Source: Janibacter limosus
GTDB taxonomy: Bacteria > Actinomycetota > Actinomycetes > Actinomycetales > Dermatophilaceae
Direction: 5' to 3'
DNA: 64,000 nt
Assembly: GCF_004295485.1 (NCBI RefSeq)
Contig: NZ_CP036164.1
Span: forward strand, 1,736,001-1,800,000
Of this stretch, positions 16,244 through 25,712 are shown one piece after another (position 1 is the stretch's first letter; each line of letters opens with the position of its first letter). A program made the position numbers and the translations under genes. The notes beneath the pieces were generated by a model. The model saw nothing but the letters and a program-made list of their open reading frames with translations. It did no database searches and had not been told where the DNA came from.

Positions 16244-16888
16244 ATGAGCACCATCGTCATCTTCGGCGGAACCGGCTACGCCGGCGGCAACATCGCGCGC
16301 GAGGCGGTCACCCGCGGCCACCAGGTCATCTCCTACAGCCGCACCGCTCCCACCGAGACCGCCGAGGGCGTCGAGTACCGCACCGGCTCGCTCACCGACG
16401 ACGCCGTGCTCGCGCAGGCCGCGACGGAGGCCGACGACCTCGTCGTCGCCACCCACGGCGCGGACGTCGGCGGCTCGCCGCTCGTCGACCACGTCGCCCG
16501 GCTCACCTCGGCCGCGATCGAGCACGGCGCTCGCCTGTCCTTCGTCGGTGGCGCCGGCACGCTCGACGTGGCGAAGGGGGGTCCCCGCCTCGTCGACACC
16601 CCCGAGTTCAACGACGAGTGGAAGCCCGAGGCCCTCTCCCACGCCAAGGTGCTGGACGCCTTGCGCTCCGGCACGCAGGACCTCGACTGGTTCTACGTCT
16701 CCCCCGCCGCACTCTTCGGCGCGTGGGCACCGGGCGAGACCACCGGCGCCTACCGCGTCAGCGACGACGAGCTGATCGTCAAGGAGGACGGCAACTCGGA
16801 GATCTCCGGCACCGACTTCGCCAAGGCCTACGTCGACGAGATCGAGCAGCGCAAGCACCCGCGACAGCGGTTCGGCGTCGGGCACTGA
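16244..16888 (+). CDS. NAD(P)H-binding atypical short-chain dehydrogenase (NmrA/SDR_a5-like)
   Basis: 214 residues from ATG 16244 with AAAGGAA upstream. The Rossmann motif IVIFGGTGYAGGNIAREAV opens the protein, and FVGGAGTLDVAKGG and YVSPAALFGAWAPGE are characteristic of this atypical SDR group. It lacks the classical YxxxK pair. Companion of the flavin oxidoreductase upstream. Confidence 0.85.
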   Translation: MSTIVIFGGTGYAGGNIAREAVTRGHQVISYSRTAPTETAEGVEYRTGSLTDDAVLAQAATEADDLVVATHGADVGGSPLVDHVARLTSAAIEHGARLSFVGGAGTLDVAKGGPRLVDTPEFNDEWKPEALSHAKVLDALRSGTQDLDWFYVSPAALFGAWAPGETTGAYRVSDDELIVKEDGNSEISGTDFAKAYVDEIEQRKHPRQRFGVGH

Positions 16889-16898
16889 GCCAGGCGGG

Positions 16899-17735
16899 TC
16901 ACCTCGTCCCGGCAAACACCGCCGTCTTGACCCAGGTCGTGGTGGGCGCGCCCTTGTTGACGGAGCGCTGCACGGTCCACGCCTGGGTGCGGTTGGCGAA
17001 GGTGCCCGCGATCGACTGGTCGGTCAGCAACTCGGAGCCGTCTGAGCAGCTGTACCAGCTGAACTTCCCACCCCAGTGCTGATCGTGGTCGTGCGAGACG
17101 ACTGAGCAGCGGGTGCCGTCCTTGAGGTCGACGTACATCGGGATCGGGCCGGCGTCGCGCGGGTACATCTCCCCGTCCCAGTTGTCCACGGTCGGTGAGG
17201 TGAAGCGGACCGCCTTGTGCCCCAGCGGGTCCGTGATGCACGTCGTCACGCCGCCGTCAGCGAAGGTGCACGCCTTGATGCCCGCGGCGGTGGGCCCGCA
17301 GGTGAAGAGCTCGACCTGGTAGGAGTAGGCCGTCGTCGTGAGCCCGCCCGGCGCGCACACGTCCTCGGCGACCTGCTCGACGCTCCAGGTGTCGTCGATC
17401 CACAACTTCGCGATCGTCGTCGGCGCCGTCGCGGGGCCACCGCTCCCCGCGGTGGAGGAACCGGTGCCGCTCGGCGTGCTGCTCGGCGCGCTCGTGGTGC
17501 TCGATGCCGCTGTGCGGGTGGACGTGGTCGGCCGGGTCGAGGACGACGTGGTGGTCGTGGACGACGACGTGGAGGACGGTGACGTGGTCACCGTGACCTC
17601 GCTGCTCGACGTGGTCTGCGACGACTGGGTCGTCGTCACCGTCACGCTCGCGTCCTCTGCCCCGTCCGCACTGCAGGCGGACACGCCGACAGCCAGGACC
17701 GGGACGGCCATCCACGAGATGATGCTGCGTCGCAT
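16899..17735 (-). CDS. Secreted lipoprotein with Ser/Thr-rich linker
   Basis: 278 residues from ATG 17735. The signal peptide ends in VGVSAC, a lipobox. A Ser/Thr/Val-rich linker (about 28-105) precedes a C-terminal domain with several cysteines (VCAPGG, FTCGP, KACTFADGGVTTCITDP, GTRCSVV, YSCSDGS), probably disulfide-bonded outside the cell. I do not recognise the domain. It converges with the SDR gene. Confidence 0.75.
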   Translation of the reverse strand: MRRSIISWMAVPVLAVGVSACSADGAEDASVTVTTTQSSQTTSSSEVTVTTSPSSTSSSTTTTSSSTRPTTSTRTAASSTTSAPSSTPSGTGSSTAGSGGPATAPTTIAKLWIDDTWSVEQVAEDVCAPGGLTTTAYSYQVELFTCGPTAAGIKACTFADGGVTTCITDPLGHKAVRFTSPTVDNWDGEMYPRDAGPIPMYVDLKDGTRCSVVSHDHDQHWGGKFSWYSCSDGSELLTDQSIAGTFANRTQAWTVQRSVNKGAPTTTWVKTAVFAGTR

Positions 17736-17921
17736 GCCTACCCCCTTGTGCCGTGACCCCCTGCCACGACCTGTCTCAAGCACACCCGATCCGCAGGACC
17801 GACGCAAGCGCTGCAGCCCCGCGTCGTCGGATCGACACCTCAGAGGTCACCATCCGATGACAACCTGCGAACGGTCGCGGTTCAGGCAGCACGGCCGCGA
17901 GCTCGGTGCCACCGTGGAGAC

Positions 17922-18047
17922 ATGAACCTCACTGGTGCCATCCTCACGGTGGCCGGGATGGTCTCGGTCGCCTCGCTCCCCTTTGTCATGGCCTGGGTCG
18001 AGGAGACCTTCATGACCGACACCCGGGTCAAGCAGCGACCGCACTGA
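17922..18047 (+). CDS. Small single-pass membrane protein, 41 aa
   Basis: ATG 17922 has GGAG five bases upstream. The translation is one hydrophobic helix (LTGAILTVAGMVSVASLPFV) followed by a charged tail ending RVKQRPH. It is too short for family assignment. Small membrane peptides of this size are easily missed; the good ribosome site and clean hydropathy are the only support. Confidence 0.45.
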   Translation: MNLTGAILTVAGMVSVASLPFVMAWVEETFMTDTRVKQRPH

Positions 18048-18101
18048 CCGGATCGTCACGACAGGCAGGAGCCCGCGAGCCTCACCGCTCCCGCCTACCA
18101 G

Positions 18102-19181
18102 TCAGGCCCCGGCCGACGCGCCGACGAAGTCCGGCCACCCGGCGTCGAGGTACTCCACGAAGGTCTCGCTGACCCGCTCGGCGTGCAGGTGCTCGCGGCT
18201 CACCGGCAGCGGCGCCATCGCGAAGGCATGGTCGCTCTCGGCCTGCCGGGGGAAGTCGTGGTGCACGATCGCCGCGCGTCCGAGGTCGACGAAGTCCGCT
18301 CCCTTCGACAGGCACCACCGCGCCTGCTGCGCCGAGCGGATCTTGCCCGCGACGCCGAGCCGCGTCAGGCCGCGCGGCAGCGAGGTGAAGGCGTCGATGA
18401 GCAGGTCGCCCTCCTCGTCGACGGTCATGAAGGCGTCCCAGAGCGACATGTCGACGTAGTCGGCGAGCCCGGACTCGAGGACCCACCCCGCGACGGTGAC
18501 GCCCTCGTCGAGGACGATGCCGTTGCCCTGCGGCGTCAGGCGGATGCCGACCTGGAAGTCGGCGCCGGTGCTCTCGCGGATGCCGCGCAGCACCTCGAAG
18601 GTGATCCGGGCCCGGTCCTCGAGCGAGCCTCCGTAGCCGTCGGTGCGGTGGTTGTGCCGGCCGTCGAGGAACTGGCAGAGCAGGTAGCCGTGCGCGCCGT
18701 GGATCTCGACGCCGTCGAAGCCGGCCCGCTCGGCGCGCTGCGCCCCGAGGACGAAGTCCTCCACGACCTGCTGCACCTCGGCCGTGGTGAGGGCACGGGC
18801 GTCGTTGTCCGGGTCGTCGAAGGGAGCGACATTGGGCACGCCCGTCACGCTCGGGTCGGAGCGCCGACCAGCGTGGTGCAGCTGCACCGACGAGACGCTG
18901 CCGGCGGCGCGGATGCCGTCGGCCAGCCGGGTCAGCCCCGGCAGGTGCCGGTCGTCGCTGATGCCGAGCTGGCCCGCCCAGGCCTGCCCCTCGCGGGCCA
19001 CGTAGGTCGCGCAGGTCATCGTCAGACCGAAGCCGCCCTCGGCCCGGGCGACGAGCCAGTCGTACTCGTCGTCGGAGAGGGTCCCGTCAGCGTGGCTCTG
19101 CGTGTTGGTGAGCGGTGCCAGGGCGAGACGGTTGGCCCAGGTCGGGCCGTGGGTGAGGTCGAGGGACTCGTGGAGCGTCAT
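18102..19181 (-). CDS. Old Yellow Enzyme-family NADH:flavin oxidoreductase
   Basis: 359 residues from ATG 19181. FMN-barrel motifs are present: NRLALAPLTN, VQLHHAGRRSDP, FDGVEIHGAHGYLLCQFLDG, NHRTDGYGGSLEDRARITFE and GADFVDLGRAAIVHHDFPRQ. The HGAH and RxDxYGGS-type motifs are the family signature. It would reduce activated alkenes or related electrophiles. It stands alone on the minus strand. Confidence 0.9.
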   Translation of the reverse strand: MTLHESLDLTHGPTWANRLALAPLTNTQSHADGTLSDDEYDWLVARAEGGFGLTMTCATYVAREGQAWAGQLGISDDRHLPGLTRLADGIRAAGSVSSVQLHHAGRRSDPSVTGVPNVAPFDDPDNDARALTTAEVQQVVEDFVLGAQRAERAGFDGVEIHGAHGYLLCQFLDGRHNHRTDGYGGSLEDRARITFEVLRGIRESTGADFQVGIRLTPQGNGIVLDEGVTVAGWVLESGLADYVDMSLWDAFMTVDEEGDLLIDAFTSLPRGLTRLGVAGKIRSAQQARWCLSKGADFVDLGRAAIVHHDFPRQAESDHAFAMAPLPVSREHLHAERVSETFVEYLDAGWPDFVGASAGA

Positions 19182-19255
19182 GGGTCGATCGTCTCAACCC
19201 GCGCGGGACGCCCAGTACCCCGGTCCCACCGTGGTGCCCACAATGGGCAAGCGAC

Positions 19256-19282
19256 GGGGCCTCGTCGACTCGACGAGGCCCC
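19256..19282. terminator. Hairpin terminator
   Basis: GGGGCCTCGTCGA at 19256-19268 and its exact complement at 19270-19282 form a 13-bp stem with a one-base centre, so it is also a near-perfect palindrome. It separates the small gene at 19384-19626 from the Old Yellow Enzyme gene, both on the minus strand. There is no clear T-run, as is common in high-GC actinomycetes. Confidence 0.6.
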
Positions 19283-19383
19283 GGTCCCTCTCCCCCCGGA
19301 GTGTGGTGTGGCGACCGAGGCTGACGCTAGGCGCTGCGCGCCGGTCCCACCCCAGTGGTCGGCTACTGGTCTACGCACGCGGC

Positions 19384-19626
19384 CTACTGGGTGGCAGGCG
19401 GGACAGCGGCCTCGGTCGGCGGGGTCGCGGCCTCGGTCGGCGGGGTCGCGGCCTCCCAGGCGAGCTTGGCCCGCGCCACCTCCAGCAGCGCAGGGACCGA
19501 CTCGAGCGGCACCCCGAGGGCCGCCGCGATCACGAGATCGTCGTAGCCGGCGCGCTCCAGACGCAGCGCGACCCCGTTGGCGGGCGACATCTCGTCGACC
19601 CGCCGGTCCCACTCGTCGCCTCTCAT
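19384..19626 (-). CDS. Hypothetical protein, 80 aa, with C-terminal heptad duplication
   Basis: ATG 19626. Residues 1-62 look like a short helical domain with a helix-turn-helix-like stretch (YDDLVIAAALGVPLESVPAL). The tail repeats EAATPPT twice and ends EAAVPPATQ, encoded by direct repeats of about 21 bp at 19408-19455. It follows the LAL regulator on the same strand. No family assigned. Confidence 0.5.
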   Translation of the reverse strand: MRGDEWDRRVDEMSPANGVALRLERAGYDDLVIAAALGVPLESVPALLEVARAKLAWEAATPPTEAATPPTEAAVPPATQ

Positions 19627-19671
19627 GACCCCACGGTAGGTACCGAGCGACCGCCGTCCCTCAGTGGCGGG

Positions 19672-22443
19672 CTACTGGGCTCGCGAGCGGGAGTGTCCGG
19701 GCGTCGACCGCGGCAGGTACCGCGCGAGGTCGCTCCTGGAGGTGATGCCCAGCTTGGCGAAGGCCTGGTAGAGGTGCGACTCGACGGTGCGTACGGACAG
19801 CACCAGCCGGTCGGCGATGGCGGCATTGCTCAGGCCGGCCGCGGCCAGGGTCGCCACCTCCTCCTCCCGCCGGCTGAGCCGGACGCCGTGGTCGTCGACC
19901 ATCACCGCTGGCCGCAGCGCCGCGTCGACCCGTAGCGCCAGGCCGTCCGTGCGGGCCGACAGCCGGCGGGCGCCCTCGGCCGAGCCCGCGTCACGGTGGG
20001 CCTGCGCCGAGGCGCGCGCCGCCTCGATCGCCAGCGGGACCAGCCCGCGCTCCGCGAAGCGCTCGGCGACGTCCTCGAGCGCCGGCCCGTCGTTGCCGCG
20101 CAGGGCCTCGGCGTGGTCGGCGAGCAGGGTCGGGTACTCGCACTCGGCCCCGGCGGCGATCTGGCGAAGGGAGGTGGTCACGTCCTTGCTCCGGTCCCCC
20201 AGGCGACAGGCCAGGTGCAGCAGCCAGGCGCGGTCGAGCTCCAGCTCGGGGTGCCGACCGGCGCCCTCCAGGGCCACGGCCACGGCGGCGGAGGCGCCCC
20301 TGTCGGCCGCGGTGAGCCAGGCCTGCGCGCAGACGATGTCGACGGTCAGCCGGGTGACCCCCGCGCCCTGGCGCGACGCCTGGGCCCGGTCGAGCCACTG
20401 GCGTGCCTTGTCGGGCCGGCCGCTGAGCGAGGCGGTCTGGCTCAGGAGCACCTGTGCCCAGGTGAGCGAGTCGGCCAGGTCGACCTCGCCGAAGTCGGCG
20501 ACTGCGTCGAGCAGCACGGCGCGGGCCTGCTCGGGTCGGCCGGCGAGGATCAGGCACCGCCCGAGACCCAGGCCGGTCAGCCCCCGGTTGATCGCGTCGG
20601 GGCTGTCGGCCGCCTGATGGTGGATGGCCTCCAGGCCCGGGAGGACGTCGGCGACGCGACCGTCGAGCATCGCGGAGAAGAGCGCCTGCAGGTCCGCCTC
20701 GGCGGCCAGGCTCGCGGCCCGACCGGTCGCTCCGACGGGGAACCGGCGCATGCGCTCCCACACGATCGCGGCGCGCCGGTGCAGGCCCAGCACCGCGAGG
20801 GCCTCACCAGTGGTCTCCAGGAGCAGCACCTGCTGCGGCACGGGCAGGTCCGAGCGGTCGAGGAGCGGCTCGGCGATGTCCAGCGCCTCCCGTGCCCGCC
20901 CGCGGCCGATGGCGAGGGCCGCGCGGTAGGCCGCGACCCGGTCCGCGGCGCGGCTCCCCGCCCCGGTCTGGACACCGTCGGCCCCGGCCGGGGCACCGTC
21001 GGCCCCCACCCGACCCGCGACCCGGTCCAGCACAGCGAGCACCTCGTCAGCGCGCCCGAGCGCCAGACCCGTCACCCAGTAGCGGACGTCGACGTAGTCG
21101 TCGACCGAGTCCTGGTCACCGTCGGCGAGCACCGCGGGCTCGAGGCGGGCGAGCAGCTGGTCCGCCTCGTCGATCTGGCTGCTGCCGACGAGGGCGCGCG
21201 CGAGCTCGATGACCAGGCGGGCACGGACGGGCGTGTGGTGGTCGGCGCCCGCGGCCAGCGCCGAGCGCGCCAGCCGCTCGGCGAGATCATGGGCAAAGGC
21301 GTGGTTGGCCCGCGCAGCCGCCTCGAGCAGCGCGTCCTGCGAGACCGGCTGACCTGCCTCGAGGCGCCACCGGGCGATCCGCACGGCCTCGGCCCGGGCC
21401 AGCTGCGGGTCCGCGGCCGCATAGGCGTCGGCCAGGTCGCCGACGAGCCGGCGCCGGGAGACCCGCCCGACCCGGTCGAGGACGACCTCGCCGTAGAGCG
21501 GATGGGCCAGGCGCAGCACACCGCGCCCGATCTGCCCGTCGACGTGGACGAGGTCGGCCTCCTCGAGCGAGGCGAGCACCTCGGTCGGGGCGACGCGCTC
21601 TGCGACCTCCAGCGGCAGCGGCTCACCGAGGGCCACGAGGGCCAGGGCCCGTCTCTGCTCGGGGTCGAGCAGCGCCAGCCGGGCCCAGACGGCGTCGACG
21701 AGGCGAGGGGCGAGCACCACCTCGGTGTCCCAGACCCACACGTCGTCGCGCTGCACGAGCGACCCGTGCTCGACGGCGGCGGTGACCAGCTCCCGCGCGT
21801 AGAGGATGTTGCCTCCGCTGACCGTCGCCAGCCGCGTCAGGGTGCGGGCACTGACCAGCCCGCCGAGCGCGTGACCGATCACCTCGCCCATCTCCTTGTG
21901 CGAGAAGGGCTGCAGGTCGACCCGCAGCGTCAGGCCGTCCTTCCACAGGGAGGTGATCGGGTCCGGCACCCGCTCCCCCCGACGGACCGAGACGACCGGG
22001 ACGATGACCCCGTCGAGGCACAGCTGGAGCAGCAGCGCGGCGCTGCCGTGGTCGAGGTGCTGGGCGTCGTCGACGAGGAGCACGGTGCCCCGCTCGGAGC
22101 GCATCGCCGAGGCGAAGGCCGCGTGCCACGCTGCCCGGTCCATCGGGTCGTGGGTCCCCTCGGGCAGCAGGTGCAGGACCGCCCCGTAGGGGGTCAGTGC
22201 CCCCGCCTCGGTGGCGATGATGGACAGCGTGGTCATCCCCTGCTCGCTGGCCCACCGGCCGACCTCCCGGACCAGTCGGGTCTTGCCGACTCCTGCGGGA
22301 GCGACCACGACCGCTCCGGCCGGCCGCGACGTGCCGTCCCCGAGCGTCCGGGTGATCACGTCGAGCTCGTCCGCGCGTCCGCGGAAGGGCCACTCCGCGT
22401 GCAGCGCGCGCTCGAGGGCGGGGTCGTCGTGGCCTGGCGTCAC
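19672..22443 (-). CDS. LAL-type LuxR-family transcriptional regulator (AAA ATPase plus LuxR HTH)
   Basis: 923 residues from ATG 22443, the typical size of large ATP-binding LuxR regulators. Walker A VVVAPAGVGKTRLV lies at about 45-58, and Walker B is VLLVDDAQHLD. A long TPR-like helical middle follows. The C-terminal LuxR helix-turn-helix is LSRREEEVATLAAAGLSNAA ... VRTVESHLYQAFAKLGI. Such regulators respond to small ligands through the ATPase/TPR part. Its targets are not evident; the adjacent M20 peptidase or small gene may be among them. Confidence 0.92.
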   Translation of the reverse strand: MTPGHDDPALERALHAEWPFRGRADELDVITRTLGDGTSRPAGAVVVAPAGVGKTRLVREVGRWASEQGMTTLSIIATEAGALTPYGAVLHLLPEGTHDPMDRAAWHAAFASAMRSERGTVLLVDDAQHLDHGSAALLLQLCLDGVIVPVVSVRRGERVPDPITSLWKDGLTLRVDLQPFSHKEMGEVIGHALGGLVSARTLTRLATVSGGNILYARELVTAAVEHGSLVQRDDVWVWDTEVVLAPRLVDAVWARLALLDPEQRRALALVALGEPLPLEVAERVAPTEVLASLEEADLVHVDGQIGRGVLRLAHPLYGEVVLDRVGRVSRRRLVGDLADAYAAADPQLARAEAVRIARWRLEAGQPVSQDALLEAAARANHAFAHDLAERLARSALAAGADHHTPVRARLVIELARALVGSSQIDEADQLLARLEPAVLADGDQDSVDDYVDVRYWVTGLALGRADEVLAVLDRVAGRVGADGAPAGADGVQTGAGSRAADRVAAYRAALAIGRGRAREALDIAEPLLDRSDLPVPQQVLLLETTGEALAVLGLHRRAAIVWERMRRFPVGATGRAASLAAEADLQALFSAMLDGRVADVLPGLEAIHHQAADSPDAINRGLTGLGLGRCLILAGRPEQARAVLLDAVADFGEVDLADSLTWAQVLLSQTASLSGRPDKARQWLDRAQASRQGAGVTRLTVDIVCAQAWLTAADRGASAAVAVALEGAGRHPELELDRAWLLHLACRLGDRSKDVTTSLRQIAAGAECEYPTLLADHAEALRGNDGPALEDVAERFAERGLVPLAIEAARASAQAHRDAGSAEGARRLSARTDGLALRVDAALRPAVMVDDHGVRLSRREEEVATLAAAGLSNAAIADRLVLSVRTVESHLYQAFAKLGITSRSDLARYLPRSTPGHSRSRAQ

Positions 22444-22552
22444 GGCAGTTCCACCCGTGATCGCCGCAGCGCTCGTCCCAGCATGTCCGGCCTCCTCGAC
22501 GGGTCCAGACTATCGCCGGGGTCGCCAGCCGCCGACCCCGGCGCAGGTGGTG

Positions 22553-24106
22553 TCAGCCCTTGGTGCGGAAGGCCGCGAAGACCTCGTACATGTAGTCGCT
22601 GCCCTGGGCGAGCGCCTCGACGAAGATGCGCTCGTTGTTGCCGTGCATCCCGATGAGCTGCTCGTTGCTCAGGACATAGGGGTACACGCCGTAGCCGGGT
22701 ACCCCCTTCTCACGCCACGGCCCCAGGCTCGTGCCCGCCTCGAAGAGCGCCGGGGCGAAGGGGGTGTCCTCGTAGGTCGCCTCCGACGCGTCCGACAGGG
22801 CCCGCCACAGGTCGGTGTCGAGGTCCGCGGGCGCGGTCGCCCACGTCTCGTCGAGGCGCGCGAGCGCCTGCTCCTCGCTCTCCCCCGCAGCGCCGATGAC
22901 CTTGACCTCGACGTCCCGGTCCTTGAGCAGCTCGCGCACGGCGGCGACGAACTCCCGGGGCTTCTCCCCGCCGGGGATGCCGCGGCAGTTGACCCGGGTC
23001 GTCGCCTCGGACGGGATGACATTCTCCTTGTAGCCCGCCTCCTGGATGACGAAGGCGTGCGTCGTGCGCAGCAGCGCCCGGTGCAGGTGGGGGTAGTCGG
23101 AGCGCTGCACCACGAGGGCGGCCGCCCGCTCACGGGACGGCTGGCTCTTCGCCCCCAGCATCAGCCGGATCGCCTTGGCCAGTCCGTGGTCGCTCGTCGC
23201 GTCGGCCAGCGCCTCGAAGTACTCGCGGGTGACCTCGGTCAGGTGCACCGGAGCCTCCCAGTCGCCGAGCTCGGCGATCGCCCGCGAGACCTTGACGACC
23301 GCCGAGTCGTCGGGCATCGGCTTCGACGAGTGGGTCGCCGTCCCCTTCGCGACGAGGTCGAGGTTGAAGTAGACGTTGTCCTGGCGGGTCGCGGTGATGA
23401 GCATCGGGGTGGTCTGGTCGCTCTGGGCGAGGAACCAGCCGCCCTCGGTGAGGACCGCACCGGCGTCGATCTTGTCCCAGTGGTTCTTCGCCAGCCAGCC
23501 CGAGCCGTAGTCGCCGGCCTCCTCGTCGCAGTCGGTGAGGACGATGATGTCGCGGTCGAAGGTCGCGCCCTCGTCGAGGTGTCGCAGGAGCGCGCTGATC
23601 ATCGCGGAGTTGGCGCCCTTCATGTCCAGGGCGCCACGGCCGTAGACCTCACCGTCGACGACCTCCCCGGCGAAGGGGTCGACGTCCCAGTTGTCCTCCT
23701 CGACCGGCACGACGTCGGAGTGCCCCAGGATGAGCAGTGACTCCGCCGAGCCGGTCCCCGGGATCCGGGCGATGAGGTGCACGTTGTCGGGCTGCGGGGT
23801 CTCGATGATCTCGACGGGCACGCCGGCCCGCTCCCAGACCGCCTTGAGCATCTCTGCGTGGGGCCGGGTGTCGGCGCCCTTGCCGAAGTTCTGCGTGTCG
23901 AAGGACAGCATCCGCTTGAGCAGGTCGAGCGGATCCAGGTCAGCGGCCGGGATCGCGGCTCCCGTCAGACCGGACGAAGGGGAGGTCGTGCGGGCGTAGG
24001 CGCTCGCCCCTCCGGCGGTGGCGGCCCCCAGGACGGCCACGCCGACGCCTCCGAGGAAGGTGCGGCGAGGGAGGGTGCGGGGGGTCTCGTCGGGTGTGGT
24101 GTGCAT
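22553..24106 (-). CDS. Tat-exported M20-family metallopeptidase
   Basis: 517 residues from ATG 24106, with AAAGGAG at ideal distance. The leader PRRTFLGGVGVAVLGAATAG is a twin-arginine signal, so a folded metalloenzyme is exported. The metal-binding sites of M20 peptidases are visible: LILGHSDVVPVE, YGRGALDMKGA and DCDEEAGDYG (catalytic acidic pair), with a late histidine in GMHGNNER. The dimerisation domain includes ATHSSKP. It likely cleaves a dipeptide or acyl amino acid outside the membrane. Confidence 0.9.
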   Translation of the reverse strand: MHTTPDETPRTLPRRTFLGGVGVAVLGAATAGGASAYARTTSPSSGLTGAAIPAADLDPLDLLKRMLSFDTQNFGKGADTRPHAEMLKAVWERAGVPVEIIETPQPDNVHLIARIPGTGSAESLLILGHSDVVPVEEDNWDVDPFAGEVVDGEVYGRGALDMKGANSAMISALLRHLDEGATFDRDIIVLTDCDEEAGDYGSGWLAKNHWDKIDAGAVLTEGGWFLAQSDQTTPMLITATRQDNVYFNLDLVAKGTATHSSKPMPDDSAVVKVSRAIAELGDWEAPVHLTEVTREYFEALADATSDHGLAKAIRLMLGAKSQPSRERAAALVVQRSDYPHLHRALLRTTHAFVIQEAGYKENVIPSEATTRVNCRGIPGGEKPREFVAAVRELLKDRDVEVKVIGAAGESEEQALARLDETWATAPADLDTDLWRALSDASEATYEDTPFAPALFEAGTSLGPWREKGVPGYGVYPYVLSNEQLIGMHGNNERIFVEALAQGSDYMYEVFAAFRTKG

Positions 24107-24285
24107 GTGGCGACTCCTTTGTCGGTGGTCCGCGCAGGCTGCCGCCGAGCCCCCGTGCACCCCAAGGGTGACCGCCCGGTAGTGAGGCGAGCGGTGCCCC
24201 CTTCGCGACCGACGGACGAGCGATCGGCCGAAGCTGAAGCTGACCCACGCTTTGGTGTCCCCTGACGAGACCCTGACCCTCGGGC

Positions 24286-25707
24286 CTACCGGTTGCGGCG
24301 CGCGATCGCCGTCGAGAGCACGGCGGCGAAGCCGGTCCACGCCGCGTAGGGCACCAGCGCCCAACCGCCCCGCCCACCGGCGGCCGCAGCGCGCCGTGCC
24401 AGGTCGGTCGAGCTGGCGGCGAGCACCCCGGCCTCGACCGCCGCGACGGCTGGCCGACGCACCCGCCAGAAGAGCACGCTCCACGCCGTGTTGAGCACGA
24501 GGTTGCCCCACAGTGCCCGTCGGTAGGCCGCTGCCTCGTCGGGTCTCCCCTCCCCTTCGAGCCGGGCGAGGGTGGCGACCGAGGTGGCGACGATGTCGGC
24601 GTACAGCGGTGTCCACACCAGGGGGAAGGCGAGCGGAGGCGGCTGCCACGACGGCAGGTCGAGCGACCGGTACCACCGGCTGTCGGGCTGGGTGGCCGCC
24701 GCGCCCAGCGCCGCGGCGCCCACCGTCGCCGCGGTGACCGTCAGGACGTCGCGGAGCACGTGGTCGGGCTGCGCGGTACGCATCGCCCGGCGCACCGCGT
24801 CGTCAAACCCGACGAGCCCGCCCTCCGGCAGCCCGACGTGGTCGTCGAGGTCCTGCTCCCGTCGCACGACCTCGTGGACCAAGCTGCCGACGAGCGGCTT
24901 GGCGACGTCGGCCTCGACGGGGGTGATCAGCCCGACCCAGTGGCTGGCCAGCCACGGCGTGAGCACGGGAACCCCGACGATGAGCCGTCGCCGCAGCCCG
25001 TTGACCGCGGCGAAGCGCTGGATCATCTGCTCGTAGGTCAGGACCTCGGGTCCGCCGATGTCGAAGGTGCGGTTGACGTCCTCGGGCAGCCGCGCCGCAC
25101 CCACGAGGTAGTGGAGCGCGTCGTCGACGGCAATCGGCTGGATCCGGTTGCGCAGCCACTGCGGGGCGACCATCGCCGGCAGCCGCTCGGTGAGGTAGCG
25201 CAGCATGTCGAAGGAGACCGACCCGTCACCCAGGACGACGGCGGCCTGCAGCACCGCGGCCGGCACGGGCGCGTCGAGCAGCACCTGCCCGACCTCCACG
25301 CGCGAGGCGAGGTGCACCGACAGGTCGGCGCCCTCGGGGTGCAACCCACCGAGGTACACGATGCGGCTGACCCCGGCGTCGGTCGCTGCCGTGGCGAAGC
25401 CCTCGGCCAGCTCACGGTCTCGCCGCGCGAGGTCGCCGCCGCCGTCCATCGAGTGCACGAGGTAGTAGGCGACGTCGGTGCCCGACAGGGCTCGCCGCAG
25501 GTCGTCGCCGGACGTCGCGTCGCCCTCGACGACCTCGACCCGATCGCCCCAGTCGTGCGCACCGAGCTTGTCGGCGGAGCGGGTGAGCACGCGCACCGTC
25601 CACCCCTCATCCAGGAGGCGGGGCACGAGCAGGCCACCGATGTAGCCGGTGGCCCCGGTGACGAGCACCGTGCCGGAGGCGAAGGGAGTGGCTGTGGACG
25701 TGGACAT
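24286..25707 (-). CDS. SDR (NAD(P)H-binding) domain fused to TspO/MBR membrane domain
   Basis: 473 residues from ATG 25707. The N-terminal 300 residues are an atypical SDR (VLVTGATGYIGGLLVPRLLD, VLTRSADKLG, YYLVHSM, IVYLGGLHPEG). The C-terminal 130 residues are a tryptophan-rich TspO/MBR domain: SLDLPSWQPPPLAFPLVWTP, then GNLVLNTAWSVLFW and LVPYAAWTGFAAVLS. TspO proteins bind porphyrins and react to light and oxidative stress. As last gene of an operon with photolyase and a light-type regulator upstream, a photooxidative-stress role is inferred. The fusion is unusual but both halves are clear. Confidence 0.85.
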   Translation of the reverse strand: MSTSTATPFASGTVLVTGATGYIGGLLVPRLLDEGWTVRVLTRSADKLGAHDWGDRVEVVEGDATSGDDLRRALSGTDVAYYLVHSMDGGGDLARRDRELAEGFATAATDAGVSRIVYLGGLHPEGADLSVHLASRVEVGQVLLDAPVPAAVLQAAVVLGDGSVSFDMLRYLTERLPAMVAPQWLRNRIQPIAVDDALHYLVGAARLPEDVNRTFDIGGPEVLTYEQMIQRFAAVNGLRRRLIVGVPVLTPWLASHWVGLITPVEADVAKPLVGSLVHEVVRREQDLDDHVGLPEGGLVGFDDAVRRAMRTAQPDHVLRDVLTVTAATVGAAALGAAATQPDSRWYRSLDLPSWQPPPLAFPLVWTPLYADIVATSVATLARLEGEGRPDEAAAYRRALWGNLVLNTAWSVLFWRVRRPAVAAVEAGVLAASSTDLARRAAAAGGRGGWALVPYAAWTGFAAVLSTAIARRNR

Positions 25708-25712
25708 GTCGG

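Noticed and set aside
19996..22656. Very long open frame on the plus strand opposite the LAL regulator
   Set aside because: It mirrors a confident LuxR-family gene; its translation is low-complexity Arg/Gly/Asp-rich and has no domain. High-GC DNA commonly keeps the antisense frame open.
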